DNA of 64,000 nucleotides, from contig JAQYEW010000073.1 in assembly GCA_028723455.1 (NCBI GenBank), positions 1 to 64,000 of the forward strand, written 5' to 3'. A model generated the notes under the pieces. That model saw nothing but the letters and a program-made list of their open reading frames with translations. It made no database searches and was not told where the DNA came from. Both the position numbers and the translations under genes were made by a program. Each line of letters opens with the position of its first letter. Within the stretch, counting starts at the first letter, position 1. Shown piece after piece: positions 17,834-27,346 of this stretch. The stretch is from Prevotellaceae bacterium. Its GTDB lineage: Bacteria; Bacteroidota; Bacteroidia; Bacteroidales; Bacteroidaceae.

Positions 17834-18580
17834 TTACAGATGCCATCCGATGATGAATGACCGTACATAATGATGCTGGCGCAGGTGGTTGGGCAGGGCT
17901 TGTTGCAACATGCTTTCGTAACCCACTACCAGAGTGCGGCGTCGGCAGGGAATACTCAGCGTGAAGCGTTGGAAGAGCGAGAGGGCATTGCCGGGGTGGG
18001 TGGCCAGCAGGTTGTGATTCCAATGCCCCTGATGGAAAAGATTGTAGTAGCTCTGTCCGTATTGGGGCGAGAACATCATGCCTGCAAGTGGCAGGGAGGC
18101 TTGGTAGCTGAGGCGCAGCGTACGTTGGCGGAGGGAGAATCGGCAGGTGGCTCCTACGGTAGCGCTCAAGCGCGTGGCAAGACGTGCTTGGGCCGGATTG
18201 TTTCCGTTCTGCGTATTGTAGGTTCCTCCGAGGTCCATGCCCCACAGTCCGCCCAGCCGCACGTCCGTGTGGGGCAGGACCTCTCGCCAGGCACGGGTCC
18301 ATCCCAGGTCGGTTGTCAGGAGGAAGTCGGGTTCATGCGCCGTCTGCGCCCGATTTTCCGTATAAGCCAGATGGAGGCGGGTATTGCTTTCAAAGCATAG
18401 CTTTTCGTTTCTCTTCAGCGGACGCAGCGTAGCCACTTCCATGTGCATCTGAGGACCCTTGTAGTTTGCGGGAGAGAGGTAGGTGTCGTAAATGTTCGCG
18501 CGGCCCACACCAAAGAGCCAAGTCGTTTGGGCGTGCGCCGGCAGGGCGAGGAGTAATAACAGGAACACGAGGGCGTACAT
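17834..18580 (-). CDS. DUF3316 family envelope protein
   Basis: A 248-aa exported protein (signal peptide MYALVFLLLLLALPAHAQ). It resembles the DUF3316 family of Bacteroidales, with an opening FGVGRANIYDTYLSPANYKGP and many amphipathic beta strands ending in an aromatic C-terminal strand (HHYVRSFIIGWHL), consistent with an outer-membrane beta-barrel. The ATG at 18580, 17 bp past the parC stop, is preferred to a TTG at 18607 inside parC. Its function is unknown; it is probably co-transcribed with parC. Confidence 0.72.
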   Translation of the reverse strand: MYALVFLLLLLALPAHAQTTWLFGVGRANIYDTYLSPANYKGPQMHMEVATLRPLKRNEKLCFESNTRLHLAYTENRAQTAHEPDFLLTTDLGWTRAWREVLPHTDVRLGGLWGMDLGGTYNTQNGNNPAQARLATRLSATVGATCRFSLRQRTLRLSYQASLPLAGMMFSPQYGQSYYNLFHQGHWNHNLLATHPGNALSLFQRFTLSIPCRRRTLVVGYESMLQQALPNHLRQHHYVRSFIIGWHL

Positions 18581-18596
18581 ACGCAGACGGGTGGGG

Positions 18597-21269
18597 CTAT
18601 TCGTCAAACATACGCAGCTGACCTTTCAGCTCATCCGCCACTTGGTCTTGGCTCTTGCCCTTGTCGGGGTCCAGATTCTCTGCGCTGTCATCGGACATGT
18701 CTTCGTCAGGGCTGGCCGTATCTTCGGTTTGGGGCTGGCGCAGGGGCTCCAGTTCCCCGACACTTTCAACCTGAAAGGTTGTCAGGCGTTTACCCTTGGC
18801 CTTGAAGCCCTTGACGGCCACGAACTGTTCGGCATCCACTTGCATGGGGTCGCGGAAGGAGTCGCCACCGCCCATCTTGACCAGAAGGTTGGGGAAGGGT
18901 GTGTCGGTAAAGAGCAGCAGGCGGCTGTTGGGGTTGTCGCTGATACATTGCTGGTGGCGCGCGTTGGCATCCGCCGTCGTGAAGCGCTTCAGATAGGCGT
19001 AGTTCTGTTGGTCGGCATCAATCAGGACGACGGTCCAGGGTTTGCCGGGGTCCCACTTCTCGATGCGTCGGATGTTGTCCTCGTAGTGGTTGTTCGTATC
19101 GATGGTCGAGAGGTAGAACTCGCCGTTTTCCAGAATCACCAAAATGCGGTCCTCATTGCCAAATTCGCCCAGATAGTCGCCCTGTCCGTCATAGTTGATG
19201 CGCAGCACAACGGGGTCGAACCACACTTTGCGTCCGCCCAGGGTGCTGGTGCCATGGCTCTTGAGCCGGATATTCGCCAGGGGCAGCTTGGTAAGCAGGA
19301 AACCTGTGGCCGTGCGTGTGCGGATAGGAAGTTCGCTGAAGTCCTTGTCGAAGAATACGCGCTTGAGGCGGGGATTGGGTTTCAGGGTTACTTTGACAAC
19401 CTCGGCCTCACCGTTGCCGTTCACGCTCAGGTACACAATGCGGCTCTTCTCGTTTCCGCGCGTAGCGTCATATTCGCGGTCGAGGATGACGCCCGTTACG
19501 TTGAACCGCTTGATATAGGTGGCGCCTGATTCCCCGTCCGTATATGCCAGGTTATATATCGTGCGTGAGTCTCCTCGTTTGAAGAGCCCCACATGCAGGA
19601 TCTTGGCTTTACGTCCTTCGGCCTTTGAACGCTCGGTTTCGCCCACGAACAGTTTTTCTGCCACGCGGACCACCTTGTAGGTGCCGTCCTCGTAGATGAG
19701 GATGGCGAGGTCGATGTCCGAGCAGTTGCAAACGAACTCGTCTTTTTTCAGGCTGGTGCCGATGAAGCCCTCCTTGCGGTTGATGTACAGCTTCTGGTTG
19801 GCCTCCACAACGGTGGCGGCGCTGATGGTGTCAAAGTTCTTGATTTCCGTCAGGCGGGGGTGGTCCTTGCCGTACTTCTCCTTCAGGAAACGGAACCAAT
19901 CGGCGGTTACCTCTACCATGTTGGAGAGTTCTTTGTCGATTTGCTTGATTTCCTTCTTGATGTTGGCAATGTTCTCCTCGGCCTTGTCCTTGTTGAAGCG
20001 CAGGATGCGTTGCATCTTGATTTCCAGAAGGCGGAGAATGTCATCTTTCGTTACCTCGCGTACCATCTTCGGGTACCAGGGGGTCAGCCGCTCGTCGATC
20101 CATTCACAGGCCTCGTCGTTGCTCTTGGCGTTCTCGAATTCCTTGTCCTTGTAGATGCGCTCCTCGATGAAGATCTGTTCCAGGGAGGCAAAGTGCAGGC
20201 TCTCCGTCAGTTCGCCACGGCGGATGAGGCGTTCCTTGCGAAGGAGTTCCAATGTGGTGTCCACGTCGTAGCGCAGGACATCGCTCACGCCCAGGAACTG
20301 GGGCTTGCGTTCCTTGATGACGCTACAGTTGGGCGAGATGCCCACCTCGCAGTTGGTGCAGGCATAGAGGGCGTCGATGGTCTTGTCGGGACTGGCACCG
20401 GGAGTCAGGTGAATCAATATTTCAGCTTGGGCGGCCGTCAGGTCTTCTACCTTGCGCACTTTGATCTTGCCTTTCTCGGCAGCCTTCAGGATGCTCTCGA
20501 TGAAGGTGGAGGGTTTCGAGGCCGTGCCCGTAGTCATGCCGTAGGGAATCTCCGTGATGGCCAGCGTCTTGTTGTCGCGCTTCTCAATCTTGGCGCGCAC
20601 ACGAACGCTGCCGCCGCGCTGTCCGTCGTTGTATTTGCTGACATCGATGCTGCCGCCTGTGGGAAAATCGGGAAATAGCTCGAAAGGTTTGCCGTAGAGG
20701 TACTGAATGGCGGCATCGCAGATTTCATTCAGGTTGTGAGGCAGAATCTTGCAGTTCATGCCTACGGCAATACCTTCTGCACCCTGTGCCAGCAGCAAGG
20801 GGAATTTGACAGGCAGGGCGATGGGTTCTTTGTTGCGGCCATCGTAGGAGAGTTTCCATTCCGTGGTCTTGGGATTGAACACGACGTCCAGGGCAAACTT
20901 GCTCAGGCGTGCCTCGATGTATCGGCCTGCCGCCGCGTCGTCGCCCGTAATGATGTTGCCCCAGTTGCCTTGGCAGTCCACCAAAAGGTCCTTCTGTCCC
21001 AGCTGTACCAGGGCATCCTTGATACTGGCATCGCCGTGAGGGTGGAACTGCATGGTGTGGCCCACGATGTTGGCCACTTTGTTGTATCGCCCGTCGTCCA
21101 TGCGTTTCATGCTGTGCATGATACGTCGCTGCACGGGTTTGAAGCCGTCGCCGATATGCGGCACGGCACGTTCCAGGATTACGTACGAGGCATAATCCAG
21201 GAACCAATTTTGGTACATATCATTCAGATGGTGCGTGGCACCATCCTGGTAAGTAACGTCGTCTGTCAT
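18597..21269 (-). CDS. parC: DNA topoisomerase IV subunit A (ParC type)
   Basis: An 890-aa breakage-reunion subunit that, with ParE, decatenates chromosomes. The winged-helix region HPHGDASIKDALVQLGQKDLL (76-96), the active-site tyrosine in AAGRYIEARLSK (Tyr117), the tower and coiled-coil domains, and a degenerate C-terminal beta-pinwheel are visible, ending in an acidic tail (SPDEDMSDDSAENLDPD). At the residue matching the classic quinolone-resistance serine there is Ala81, followed by Ser82; I recall this as usual for the Bacteroidetes ParC branch rather than a mutation. parE is not in the window. It has its own promoter, back to back with glyS. Confidence 0.93.
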   Translation of the reverse strand: MTDDVTYQDGATHHLNDMYQNWFLDYASYVILERAVPHIGDGFKPVQRRIMHSMKRMDDGRYNKVANIVGHTMQFHPHGDASIKDALVQLGQKDLLVDCQGNWGNIITGDDAAAGRYIEARLSKFALDVVFNPKTTEWKLSYDGRNKEPIALPVKFPLLLAQGAEGIAVGMNCKILPHNLNEICDAAIQYLYGKPFELFPDFPTGGSIDVSKYNDGQRGGSVRVRAKIEKRDNKTLAITEIPYGMTTGTASKPSTFIESILKAAEKGKIKVRKVEDLTAAQAEILIHLTPGASPDKTIDALYACTNCEVGISPNCSVIKERKPQFLGVSDVLRYDVDTTLELLRKERLIRRGELTESLHFASLEQIFIEERIYKDKEFENAKSNDEACEWIDERLTPWYPKMVREVTKDDILRLLEIKMQRILRFNKDKAEENIANIKKEIKQIDKELSNMVEVTADWFRFLKEKYGKDHPRLTEIKNFDTISAATVVEANQKLYINRKEGFIGTSLKKDEFVCNCSDIDLAILIYEDGTYKVVRVAEKLFVGETERSKAEGRKAKILHVGLFKRGDSRTIYNLAYTDGESGATYIKRFNVTGVILDREYDATRGNEKSRIVYLSVNGNGEAEVVKVTLKPNPRLKRVFFDKDFSELPIRTRTATGFLLTKLPLANIRLKSHGTSTLGGRKVWFDPVVLRINYDGQGDYLGEFGNEDRILVILENGEFYLSTIDTNNHYEDNIRRIEKWDPGKPWTVVLIDADQQNYAYLKRFTTADANARHQQCISDNPNSRLLLFTDTPFPNLLVKMGGGDSFRDPMQVDAEQFVAVKGFKAKGKRLTTFQVESVGELEPLRQPQTEDTASPDEDMSDDSAENLDPDKGKSQDQVADELKGQLRMFDE

Positions 21270-21293
21270 TCCTTAATGAAGCTATTTTCCTTA

Positions 21294-21324
21294 CAAAGTT
21301 AGTGCAAACGGAGCAAAAATCAAA
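21294..21324 (-). promoter_or_regulatory. Promoter of parC
   Basis: On the minus strand TTTG (21321-21324), a 19-nt spacer, then TAACTTTG (21294-21301), 24 bp before the parC ATG. Full consensus. Confidence 0.8.
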
Positions 21325-21363
21325 GCCTCGCGCGTGATTTTTATTATTTTGGTTTTGCTTCGT

Positions 21364-21394
21364 TTTGTAGTGTGGGAGGCTTTCGTTACCTTTG
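21364..21394 (+). promoter_or_regulatory. Promoter of glyS
   Basis: TTTG (21364-21367), a 19-nt spacer, then TACCTTTG (21387-21394), 36 bp before the glyS ATG. Divergent from the parC promoter with about 40 bp between them. Confidence 0.8.
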
Positions 21395-21430
21395 CCCTTA
21401 AATACACTCAAAAAAAATAGAATTAAAGAC

Positions 21431-22975
21431 ATGGCACAGCAAGAAGACGTGTTTAAGAAAATCATTGCGCACTGCAAGGAGTATGGTTTCGTGTTCCCCT
21501 CAAGCGAGCTTTATGATGGTTTGGGCGCAGTGTACGATTACGGACAGAACGGCGTGGAGCTGAAGAATAATATCAAGCAATACTGGTGGCGCAGCATGGT
21601 GCAGCTGCACGAAAACATCGTGGGCATTGATGCCGCCATTTTCATGCACCCTACGGTGTGGAAGGCCAGTGGCCACGTGGATGCTTTCAATGATCCCCTC
21701 ATCGACAACAAGGACAGCAAGAAACGCTACCGTGCCGACGTGCTCATCGAAGACCAGTTGGCCAAATACGACGAGAAGATTCAGAAGGAGGTGGAGAAAG
21801 CCCGCAAACGTTTCGGCGAGAGCTTCGACGAGCAGCAGTTCTGCGCAACCAATGCCCGCGTCATCGAACACCAGCAGAAGCGTGATGCCTTGCACGAACG
21901 TTTTGCCAATGCCCTGAACGATAACAACCTGGAGGAGCTGCGCCAGATTATCGTCGACGAGGAGATTGCCTGCCCCATCAGCGGCACGCGCAACTGGACC
22001 GACGTGCGCCAGTTCAACCTCATGTTCTCTACCGAGATGGGTTCGACGGCCGAGGCTGCCAGCAAAATCTATCTGCGTCCCGAGACCGCACAGGGTATCT
22101 TCGTGAATTACCTGAATGTCCAGAAGACCGGCCGCATGAAGTTGCCTTTCGGTATCGCTCAGATCGGTAAGGCCTTCCGCAACGAGATCGTGGCACGTCA
22201 GTTCATCTTCCGTATGCGTGAGTTCGAGCAGATGGAGATGCAGTTCTTCGTGAAGCCCGGCACCGAGCTGGATTGGTTCAAGACCTGGAAGCAAACACGT
22301 ATGGCATGGCACCAGGCTTTGGGCTTCGGCAGCGAGAACTATCGTTTCCACGACCACGACAAATTGGCTCACTATGCCAACGCGGCTACGGACATCGAAT
22401 TCCACATGCCTTTCGGCTTCAAGGAAGTAGAGGGCATCCACAGCCGTACGAATTTTGACTTGAGCCAGCATGCCAAGTACAGCGGCAAGAAGATCGAGTA
22501 CTTCGACCCCGAAACCAACGAGAGCTATACTCCCTATGTTATCGAGACCTCAATCGGCGTGGACCGCATGTTCCTGAGCGTGATGTGCCACAGCTACGAG
22601 GAAGAGCAGCTGGCGGACGGCCAGACACGTACCGTGCTTCATCTGCCCGCTGCCCTGGCTCCCGTGAAGCTTGCCGTATTCCCCCTGACGAAGAAGGACG
22701 GTTTGCCCGAGAAGGCACAGGAAATTGTGGATGACCTGCGCTTTGATTTCAATGTGAAGTACGAGGAGAAGGACCAGATCGGCAAGCGCTATCGCCGTAT
22801 GGACGCTATCGGCTGCCCCTTCTGCGTTACCGTTGACCAGCAGACTCTGGAGGACAACACCGTTACGCTTCGCGACCGCGACAGCATGGAACAGCGTCGT
22901 GTGGCCATCAGTGAGCTGCGCGCTATCGTATTGGAGCAAGCCAGCATTACCTCTCTCCTGAAAAAACAAAAATAA
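21431..22975 (+). CDS. glyS: Glycyl-tRNA synthetase (single-chain, class II)
   Basis: A 514-aa homodimer-type enzyme that charges tRNA-Gly. Family landmarks are present: YGFVFPSSELYDGLGAVYDYGQNG at the N-terminus, motif 2 around FRNEIVARQFIFRMREFEQMEMQFF, motif 3 at ETSIGVDRMFLSVM, and the C-terminal anticodon-binding domain (VKLAVFPLTKKDGLPEKA). The ATG at 21431 (MAQQEDVFKK) is preferred over an upstream in-frame ATG at 21392, which overlaps the -7 element. The next gene starts 3 bp after the stop, so it is likely co-transcribed. Confidence 0.95.
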   Translation: MAQQEDVFKKIIAHCKEYGFVFPSSELYDGLGAVYDYGQNGVELKNNIKQYWWRSMVQLHENIVGIDAAIFMHPTVWKASGHVDAFNDPLIDNKDSKKRYRADVLIEDQLAKYDEKIQKEVEKARKRFGESFDEQQFCATNARVIEHQQKRDALHERFANALNDNNLEELRQIIVDEEIACPISGTRNWTDVRQFNLMFSTEMGSTAEAASKIYLRPETAQGIFVNYLNVQKTGRMKLPFGIAQIGKAFRNEIVARQFIFRMREFEQMEMQFFVKPGTELDWFKTWKQTRMAWHQALGFGSENYRFHDHDKLAHYANAATDIEFHMPFGFKEVEGIHSRTNFDLSQHAKYSGKKIEYFDPETNESYTPYVIETSIGVDRMFLSVMCHSYEEEQLADGQTRTVLHLPAALAPVKLAVFPLTKKDGLPEKAQEIVDDLRFDFNVKYEEKDQIGKRYRRMDAIGCPFCVTVDQQTLEDNTVTLRDRDSMEQRRVAISELRAIVLEQASITSLLKKQK

Positions 22976-22978
22976 TCA

Positions 22979-23659
22979 ATGAAACACAATCGGCTATTCC
23001 GTTCCCTCGCCTTCGGCCTCTTGGCGGCAGCCTCCCTTGTCGCATGCAAGGAGAGCGAGGAGAACTATACCCCCTACACCAACTGGGAAGCGCGCAATGC
23101 AGCCTGGTACCTACAGGTAACCGACAGTGCGCGCACGGCAATCGCCCAGGCCAAGGCGCAGTATGGCGACCAATGGGAGGACCATTGTCAGTGGCGCCAG
23201 CTGAAGTCTCTTCTGAAGCAGCAGAATGCCGGCGGCCTTTATACCGATAGCATCTGCGTCCGTATCCTCGGACGTGGAACCGGTTACAGCCCCACATTCA
23301 GCGACTCTGTGCGTCTGAACTTCCGCGGATGGCTGATGCCGGCCACTTATAAGCGTATCAATGCGCAGGGAGTGCAGGTGGATAGCCTGATGCAGGAGGT
23401 GTTCACACAGACCTATTACGGTTCGTATAACCCCGAAACGGCAGTGCCCAGCCTGATGGCTGTAAGCGCTACCGTACCCGGTTTCTCCACCGCTCTGCAA
23501 TACATGCGCGAGGGCGACGATTGGCTGGTCTATATTCCCCAGCAGTTGGGCTATGGTGCCACTGCTAAGGACGTCATTCCCGCTTACAGCACGCTCCAGT
23601 TCCGCCTTAGCCTTGTAGCCGCTTACCCCACGGGCAGCGGAGTGCCCAAATGGTATTGA
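22979..23659 (+). CDS. FKBP-type peptidyl-prolyl isomerase lipoprotein
   Basis: A 226-aa protein with a type II signal peptide (lipobox LVAC, Cys23) and a C-terminal FKBP domain (about 110-215). Family strands are visible, such as DSVRLNFRGWLM, VPGFSTALQYMREGDDWLVYIPQQLGYG and IPAYSTLQFRLSLVAA. It should catalyse proline isomerisation on extracytoplasmic proteins from a lipid anchor. It directly follows glyS and ends at a strong terminator. Confidence 0.88.
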   Translation: MKHNRLFRSLAFGLLAAASLVACKESEENYTPYTNWEARNAAWYLQVTDSARTAIAQAKAQYGDQWEDHCQWRQLKSLLKQQNAGGLYTDSICVRILGRGTGYSPTFSDSVRLNFRGWLMPATYKRINAQGVQVDSLMQEVFTQTYYGSYNPETAVPSLMAVSATVPGFSTALQYMREGDDWLVYIPQQLGYGATAKDVIPAYSTLQFRLSLVAAYPTGSGVPKWY

Positions 23660-23671
23660 TTTCATTTATAG

Positions 23672-23721
23672 ACACAAAAAAAGAGGCATAAGTGTAATGA
23701 CTTATGCCTCTTTTTTTGTGT
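23672..23721. terminator. Bidirectional terminator between the FKBP gene and cdsA
   Basis: A perfect 21-bp stem (23672-23692 with 23701-23721; core AGAGGCATAAG) with an 8-nt loop and A/T-run flanks. It serves the convergent FKBP and cdsA transcripts. Confidence 0.9.
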
Positions 23722-23728
23722 TGTTGTC

Positions 23729-24565
23729 TTATCCGATAAAGATGAAGTAGAGCACGACGGCGGGGATGGAGAGCAGGGCGCTGTCGAAGCGGTCCAGCAT
23801 ACCGCCGTGTCCGGGCAGCACTTTGCCGCTGTCCTTGATGCCCAACTGACGCTTCAGCAGGCTTTCGACAAGGTCGCCCCACGTGCCGAACACCACAACC
23901 ACCAATGCCATGCCTGCCCATTGCAGGCGTGTTAGCGTTGGGTCGTAGTGGGCAAAGACAAGACTGACAAGAACCGTCAGGATACCACCGCCAATGCTGC
24001 CCACCCATGATTTGTTGGGCGATATACGCTCAAAGAGTTTGGCGGGGAATACGTTGTGCAGCGCACTGCCTGTGAGGTAAGCCCCCGTGTCGTTGACCCA
24101 AAGGAATACGAAGGTGGCAAGGATGAAAATCCAATGGTAGGTGTCTGCTCCGACGCTTATCAGGGAGGGCAGTGCCAGTGGCATTGCCACGTAGAACTGC
24201 GATGCGAAGCTGAATGCCCAGTTGGCGAGGGGGTTGGGTGCTTGTCGGTAAAGCTCGCTGACAAGCAGATACAGCATGGTGAATCCGTAGAGCGCAAAGA
24301 GCTGGCCTGCTGTTGCGGCCTGCATCTGGTAGCACCATATTGCACCGCCAAGCAAAACGCTGGCTATGCTTAGGATAGGACGGTTCAGTTCCAGTCCGTT
24401 GTGTCGGTTCATCAGCGTGGCAAATTCCCACGTGGCTGCCGCACTGACAAGGGCGAAGAAGAGAAACATCGTCAGGGGGCCATAGATGACACTTCCTACC
24501 AGCAGGGCTACGTAGACGATACCCGTGAGGGCACGTACGAACATGTTATTCAGCTTCGGGCTCAT
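23729..24565 (-). CDS. cdsA: Phosphatidate cytidylyltransferase
   Basis: A 278-aa integral membrane enzyme that makes CDP-diacylglycerol from phosphatidate and CTP. The C-terminal family signature is present: SLLKRQLGIKDSGKVLPGHGG followed by MLDRFDS. About seven hydrophobic segments precede it. The ATG at 24565 overlaps the end of ftsH by 20 bp; an ATG at 24544, just after the ftsH stop, is an alternative that loses seven residues. It lies downstream of ftsH in one operon. Confidence 0.94.
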   Translation of the reverse strand: MSPKLNNMFVRALTGIVYVALLVGSVIYGPLTMFLFFALVSAAATWEFATLMNRHNGLELNRPILSIASVLLGGAIWCYQMQAATAGQLFALYGFTMLYLLVSELYRQAPNPLANWAFSFASQFYVAMPLALPSLISVGADTYHWIFILATFVFLWVNDTGAYLTGSALHNVFPAKLFERISPNKSWVGSIGGGILTVLVSLVFAHYDPTLTRLQWAGMALVVVVFGTWGDLVESLLKRQLGIKDSGKVLPGHGGMLDRFDSALLSIPAVVLYFIFIG

Positions 24566-26648
24566 CGTTCTGCTTTTCTTGGTTGTTTTTTGCTGTGTCG
24601 TTGTTCTCTTCTGCGTTCAGCTGGCGTTGGATGAAGCTTTTTACCTGGCGTGTCATCTCGTCGTCGCCTTCCTGGATCTTGGTGTCCTCCGGCACGTCTT
24701 CGTGTTGCTGGCTTTGTTCCGCCTCCTGCAACAGTTCTTCGGTGCGGCTGATCCAAGGACGCTTGCCGAAGATGACTTCCACGTCCTGAGCAAAGATCAT
24801 CTCCTTTTCAAAGAGTTGCTGCGCAAGCTGTCCATGACCCTCTGCCTTCTCCGTGAGAATCTGTTTGGCACGGGCATATTGCTCCGCAATCATTTGCTGT
24901 ACCTCCTGGTCGATGATGCGCGCCGTTTCGTTGCTGTAAGGCTTGTCGAACTGGTATTCGCTGTTATTATAGTAGCAGAGGTTGGGCAGTCGGTCGCTCA
25001 TGCCCAGATAAACCACCATCGAATAAGCCTGCTTTGTAACGCGCTCCAGGTCGTTCATCGCACCGCTGCTGATATGTCCCGTGAACAGTTCTTCCGCAGC
25101 GCGTCCGCCCAAGAGGGAACACATCTCGTCCAACATCTGTTCGCGTGTGGTTATCTGTCGCTCCTCGGGCATATACCATGCGGCACCAAGGGCGCGTCCA
25201 CGCGGTACGATGGTAACCTTAACCAGCGGATTGGCATATTGCAGGTGCCAACTGATGGTGGCGTGCCCGGCTTCGTGCAGGGCGATGGTGCGCTTCTCGT
25301 CCGAGGTCATCACCTTGGTTTTCTTCTCCAATCCGCCGATGATGCGGTCCACGGCAGCCAGAAAATCCTCCTTGCCTACGCTCTTCTTGTTGTGGCGCGC
25401 AGCTATCAGGGCAGCCTCGTTACATACGTTGGCAATGTCCGCACCGCTGAACCCAGGTGTCTGGCGGGCCAGAAAATCCAGATCCATCGTATCGTCGGTC
25501 TTCAGTGGCTTCAGGTGAACCTGGAAGATGGCCTTGCGTTCGTTCAGTTCGGGCAGATCGACATGAATCTGTCGGTCGAAACGTCCGGCGCGCAAGAGTG
25601 CGCTGTCCAAAATATCTGCACGGTTGGTGGCGGCCAAGATAATCACACCGCTGTTTGTTCCGAATCCGTCCATTTCGGTCAGCAACTGGTTGAGAGTGCT
25701 TTCCCGTTCGTCGTTGCCGCCCATGCTGGAACGGTTGCTGCGGGCACGACCTACGGCATCAATCTCGTCAATGAAAATGATGCAGGGAGCCTTCTGCTTG
25801 GCTTGGGCAAAGAGGTCGCGCACACGGCTGGCACCCACGCCTACGAACATCTCTACGAAGTCGCTGCCCGACATCGAGAAGAATGGTACGTTGGCCTCAC
25901 CCGCTACGGCCTTTGCGAGTAGGGTCTTACCCGTTCCCGGAGGGCCGACAAGCAGAGCACCCTTAGGAATCTTACCGCCCAACTCCGTGAATCGGGAGGG
26001 GTTCTTCAGAAATTCAACAATCTCCTGCACCTCACGCTTGGCCTCGTCCTGTCCGGCAACGTCGGCGAAGGTAACCTTGGCTGCGGGTTCGTCCTTGTCT
26101 ACCATCTTGGCGCGGCTCTTGCCTACGTTGAAAATGCCGCCCATGGGACCGCCCTTTCCTCCCATGCGTCCCATAATAAAGATCCAGAAAACGATGAAGA
26201 AAATCAGCGGAGCAAAACTCCAGAACATGCGTACCCATGTGCTGCTACCCTCCTTGGTCCATGTTACCGTACCGTGGAAATGACCCTGTTGCTGCTGCTC
26301 TTCCAAGAATTTACTAAGCGATTGCGTATCTGGGTATTTCACTTCCAGGCGCATGTTTTTTAGTGCTTGGATACCCTTGTTGGCATTTTGTTTGAAGACT
26401 TGCTTCTCTTTGCCTTGCACAGGCTTCATTTCCAGCTTCTCAATGTCCTTGAACACCTCGATATGGCTTGCCAGACCTTGGTGGACATAACTTTGAAATT
26501 CCTGATAGCTGGCTTCCTCCGTGTCGCTGGGGAAGATGGCACTGGTGTCTCCTCCTAATATAATGAAGGCAATGACCGCAGCTACAAAAGTATATAGCCA
26601 TGCGAAATTAAAGCGTGGCATGCGGTTTTTGTTGTTCTGTTCACTCAT
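24546..26648 (-). CDS. ftsH: ATP-dependent zinc metalloprotease FtsH
   Basis: A 700-aa membrane-bound AAA+ protease that degrades unneeded membrane and cytosolic proteins. Visible are TM1 (about 14-32), a periplasmic domain (about 40-135), TM2 (about 141-160), the AAA domain with Walker A GPPGTGKT (235-242), Walker [12 protein letters not shown] and the SRH region [11 protein letters not shown], and the zinc site HEAGH (458-462). The C-terminus is acidic and Gln/Asn-rich. It starts 10 bp after rsfS and precedes cdsA. Confidence 0.97.
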   Translation of the reverse strand: MSEQNNKNRMPRFNFAWLYTFVAAVIAFIILGGDTSAIFPSDTEEASYQEFQSYVHQGLASHIEVFKDIEKLEMKPVQGKEKQVFKQNANKGIQALKNMRLEVKYPDTQSLSKFLEEQQQQGHFHGTVTWTKEGSSTWVRMFWSFAPLIFFIVFWIFIMGRMGGKGGPMGGIFNVGKSRAKMVDKDEPAAKVTFADVAGQDEAKREVQEIVEFLKNPSRFTELGGKIPKGALLVGPPGTGKTLLAKAVAGEANVPFFSMSGSDFVEMFVGVGASRVRDLFAQAKQKAPCIIFIDEIDAVGRARSNRSSMGGNDERESTLNQLLTEMDGFGTNSGVIILAATNRADILDSALLRAGRFDRQIHVDLPELNERKAIFQVHLKPLKTDDTMDLDFLARQTPGFSGADIANVCNEAALIAARHNKKSVGKEDFLAAVDRIIGGLEKKTKVMTSDEKRTIALHEAGHATISWHLQYANPLVKVTIVPRGRALGAAWYMPEERQITTREQMLDEMCSLLGGRAAEELFTGHISSGAMNDLERVTKQAYSMVVYLGMSDRLPNLCYYNNSEYQFDKPYSNETARIIDQEVQQMIAEQYARAKQILTEKAEGHGQLAQQLFEKEMIFAQDVEVIFGKRPWISRTEELLQEAEQSQQHEDVPEDTKIQEGDDEMTRQVKSFIQRQLNAEENNDTAKNNQEKQNDEPEAE

Positions 26649-26658
26649 ATTCGTAGGG

Positions 26659-27006
26659 TTAATAGTCGTTGCTCAGGAGGGTCAGGTCGGCATCTTCCCA
26701 AAGATTTTCGATGTCATAATATTCGCGTGCATCGGGTAGCATGACGTGTACCATCACTTCTCCGTAGTCGATGGCCACCCATTGTGCGTTGCGCATGCCG
26801 TCCACGGCCACAGGGCTTTGTCCTAACTTGGCACGAACTTCCTCGCCCACGTTTTGGGCCAGGGTCTGCACCTGGGCGGGACTGCCGCCGGTAGCGATGA
26901 CAAATGCCTGACAAATAGTATCTCCAATCTTGCTGAGGTCCACTACAGCAATGTCCAAACCTTTCTTGTCCTGAAGGCTTTGAATAATCGTATCAATTAG
27001 TTCCAT
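26659..27006 (-). CDS. rsfS: Ribosomal silencing factor RsfS
   Basis: A 115-aa member of the RsfS/Iojap family, which binds uL14 on the 50S subunit and blocks subunit joining. Typical stretches are DIAVVDLSKIGDTICQAFVIATGGSP, GQSPVAVDGMRNAQWVAIDYGEVMVHVML and REYYDIENLWEDA. It is the first gene of rsfS-ftsH-cdsA. The -7 element ends 8 nt before the ATG, predicting a very short leader. Confidence 0.95.
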   Translation of the reverse strand: MELIDTIIQSLQDKKGLDIAVVDLSKIGDTICQAFVIATGGSPAQVQTLAQNVGEEVRAKLGQSPVAVDGMRNAQWVAIDYGEVMVHVMLPDAREYYDIENLWEDADLTLLSNDY

Positions 27007-27014
27007 ATTGATTG

Positions 27015-27046
27015 CAAAGTTACACCTTTATTCTTGATAAATACAA
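27015..27046 (-). promoter_or_regulatory. Promoter of rsfS-ftsH-cdsA
   Basis: On the minus strand TTG (27044-27046), a 21-nt spacer, then TAACTTTG (27015-27022). Only 8 nt separate the -7 element from the ATG. Confidence 0.7.
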
Positions 27047-27164
27047 GGGGTTAATTGAAAAGTGTGCTGCTTTAAGCTTTTTTGTTATTTGTGATTCCTG
27101 TTGTGCAAGTATATGTTTAGAATGTTCCTTATAGTAGGAAAAAACAAAAAAATATTTGAAAAGT

Positions 27165-27195
27165 TTTGTTGGTTTGAAAACTTTATCTACCTTTG
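27165..27195 (+). promoter_or_regulatory. Promoter of tRNA-Gln
   Basis: TTTG (27165-27168), a 19-nt spacer, then TACCTTTG (27188-27195), 43 bp before the tRNA. Full consensus. Confidence 0.8.
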
Positions 27196-27238
27196 CACTC
27201 GGAAATAAAACCCCGTGGGGGGAGTTCCAAAAATTGAT

Positions 27239-27309
27239 TGGGCTATGGTGTAATGGTAACACTGCAGATTCTGGTCCTGCCTTTCCTGGTTCGAGTCCGG
27301 GTAGCCCAA
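27239..27309 (+). tRNA. tRNA-Gln (CTG)
   Basis: A 71-nt cloverleaf with acceptor arms TGGGCTA and TAGCCCA, D arm GGTGTAATGGTAACACT, anticodon region GCAGATTCTGGTCCTGC presenting CTG, and T arm CCTGGTTCGAGTCCGGG. The glutamine assignment rests on the anticodon and on similarity to the bacterial tRNA-Gln layout. The discriminator base is A; CCA is not encoded. Confidence 0.9.
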
Positions 27310-27310
27310 C

Positions 27311-27346
27311 AAAAGAAACACCGCTAACAATAGCGGTGTTTCTTTT
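27311..27346. terminator. Bidirectional terminator after tRNA-Gln
   Basis: AAAAGAAACACCGCTA (27311-27326) and its exact complement (27331-27346) with an ACAA loop. It overlaps the stop codon of the convergent GH43 gene and serves both transcripts. Confidence 0.88.

Noticed and set aside
18597-21269. Ala at the quinolone-resistance position of ParC
   Set aside because: HPHGDAS is, as I recall, the normal sequence of this branch, so it is not evidence of acquired resistance.
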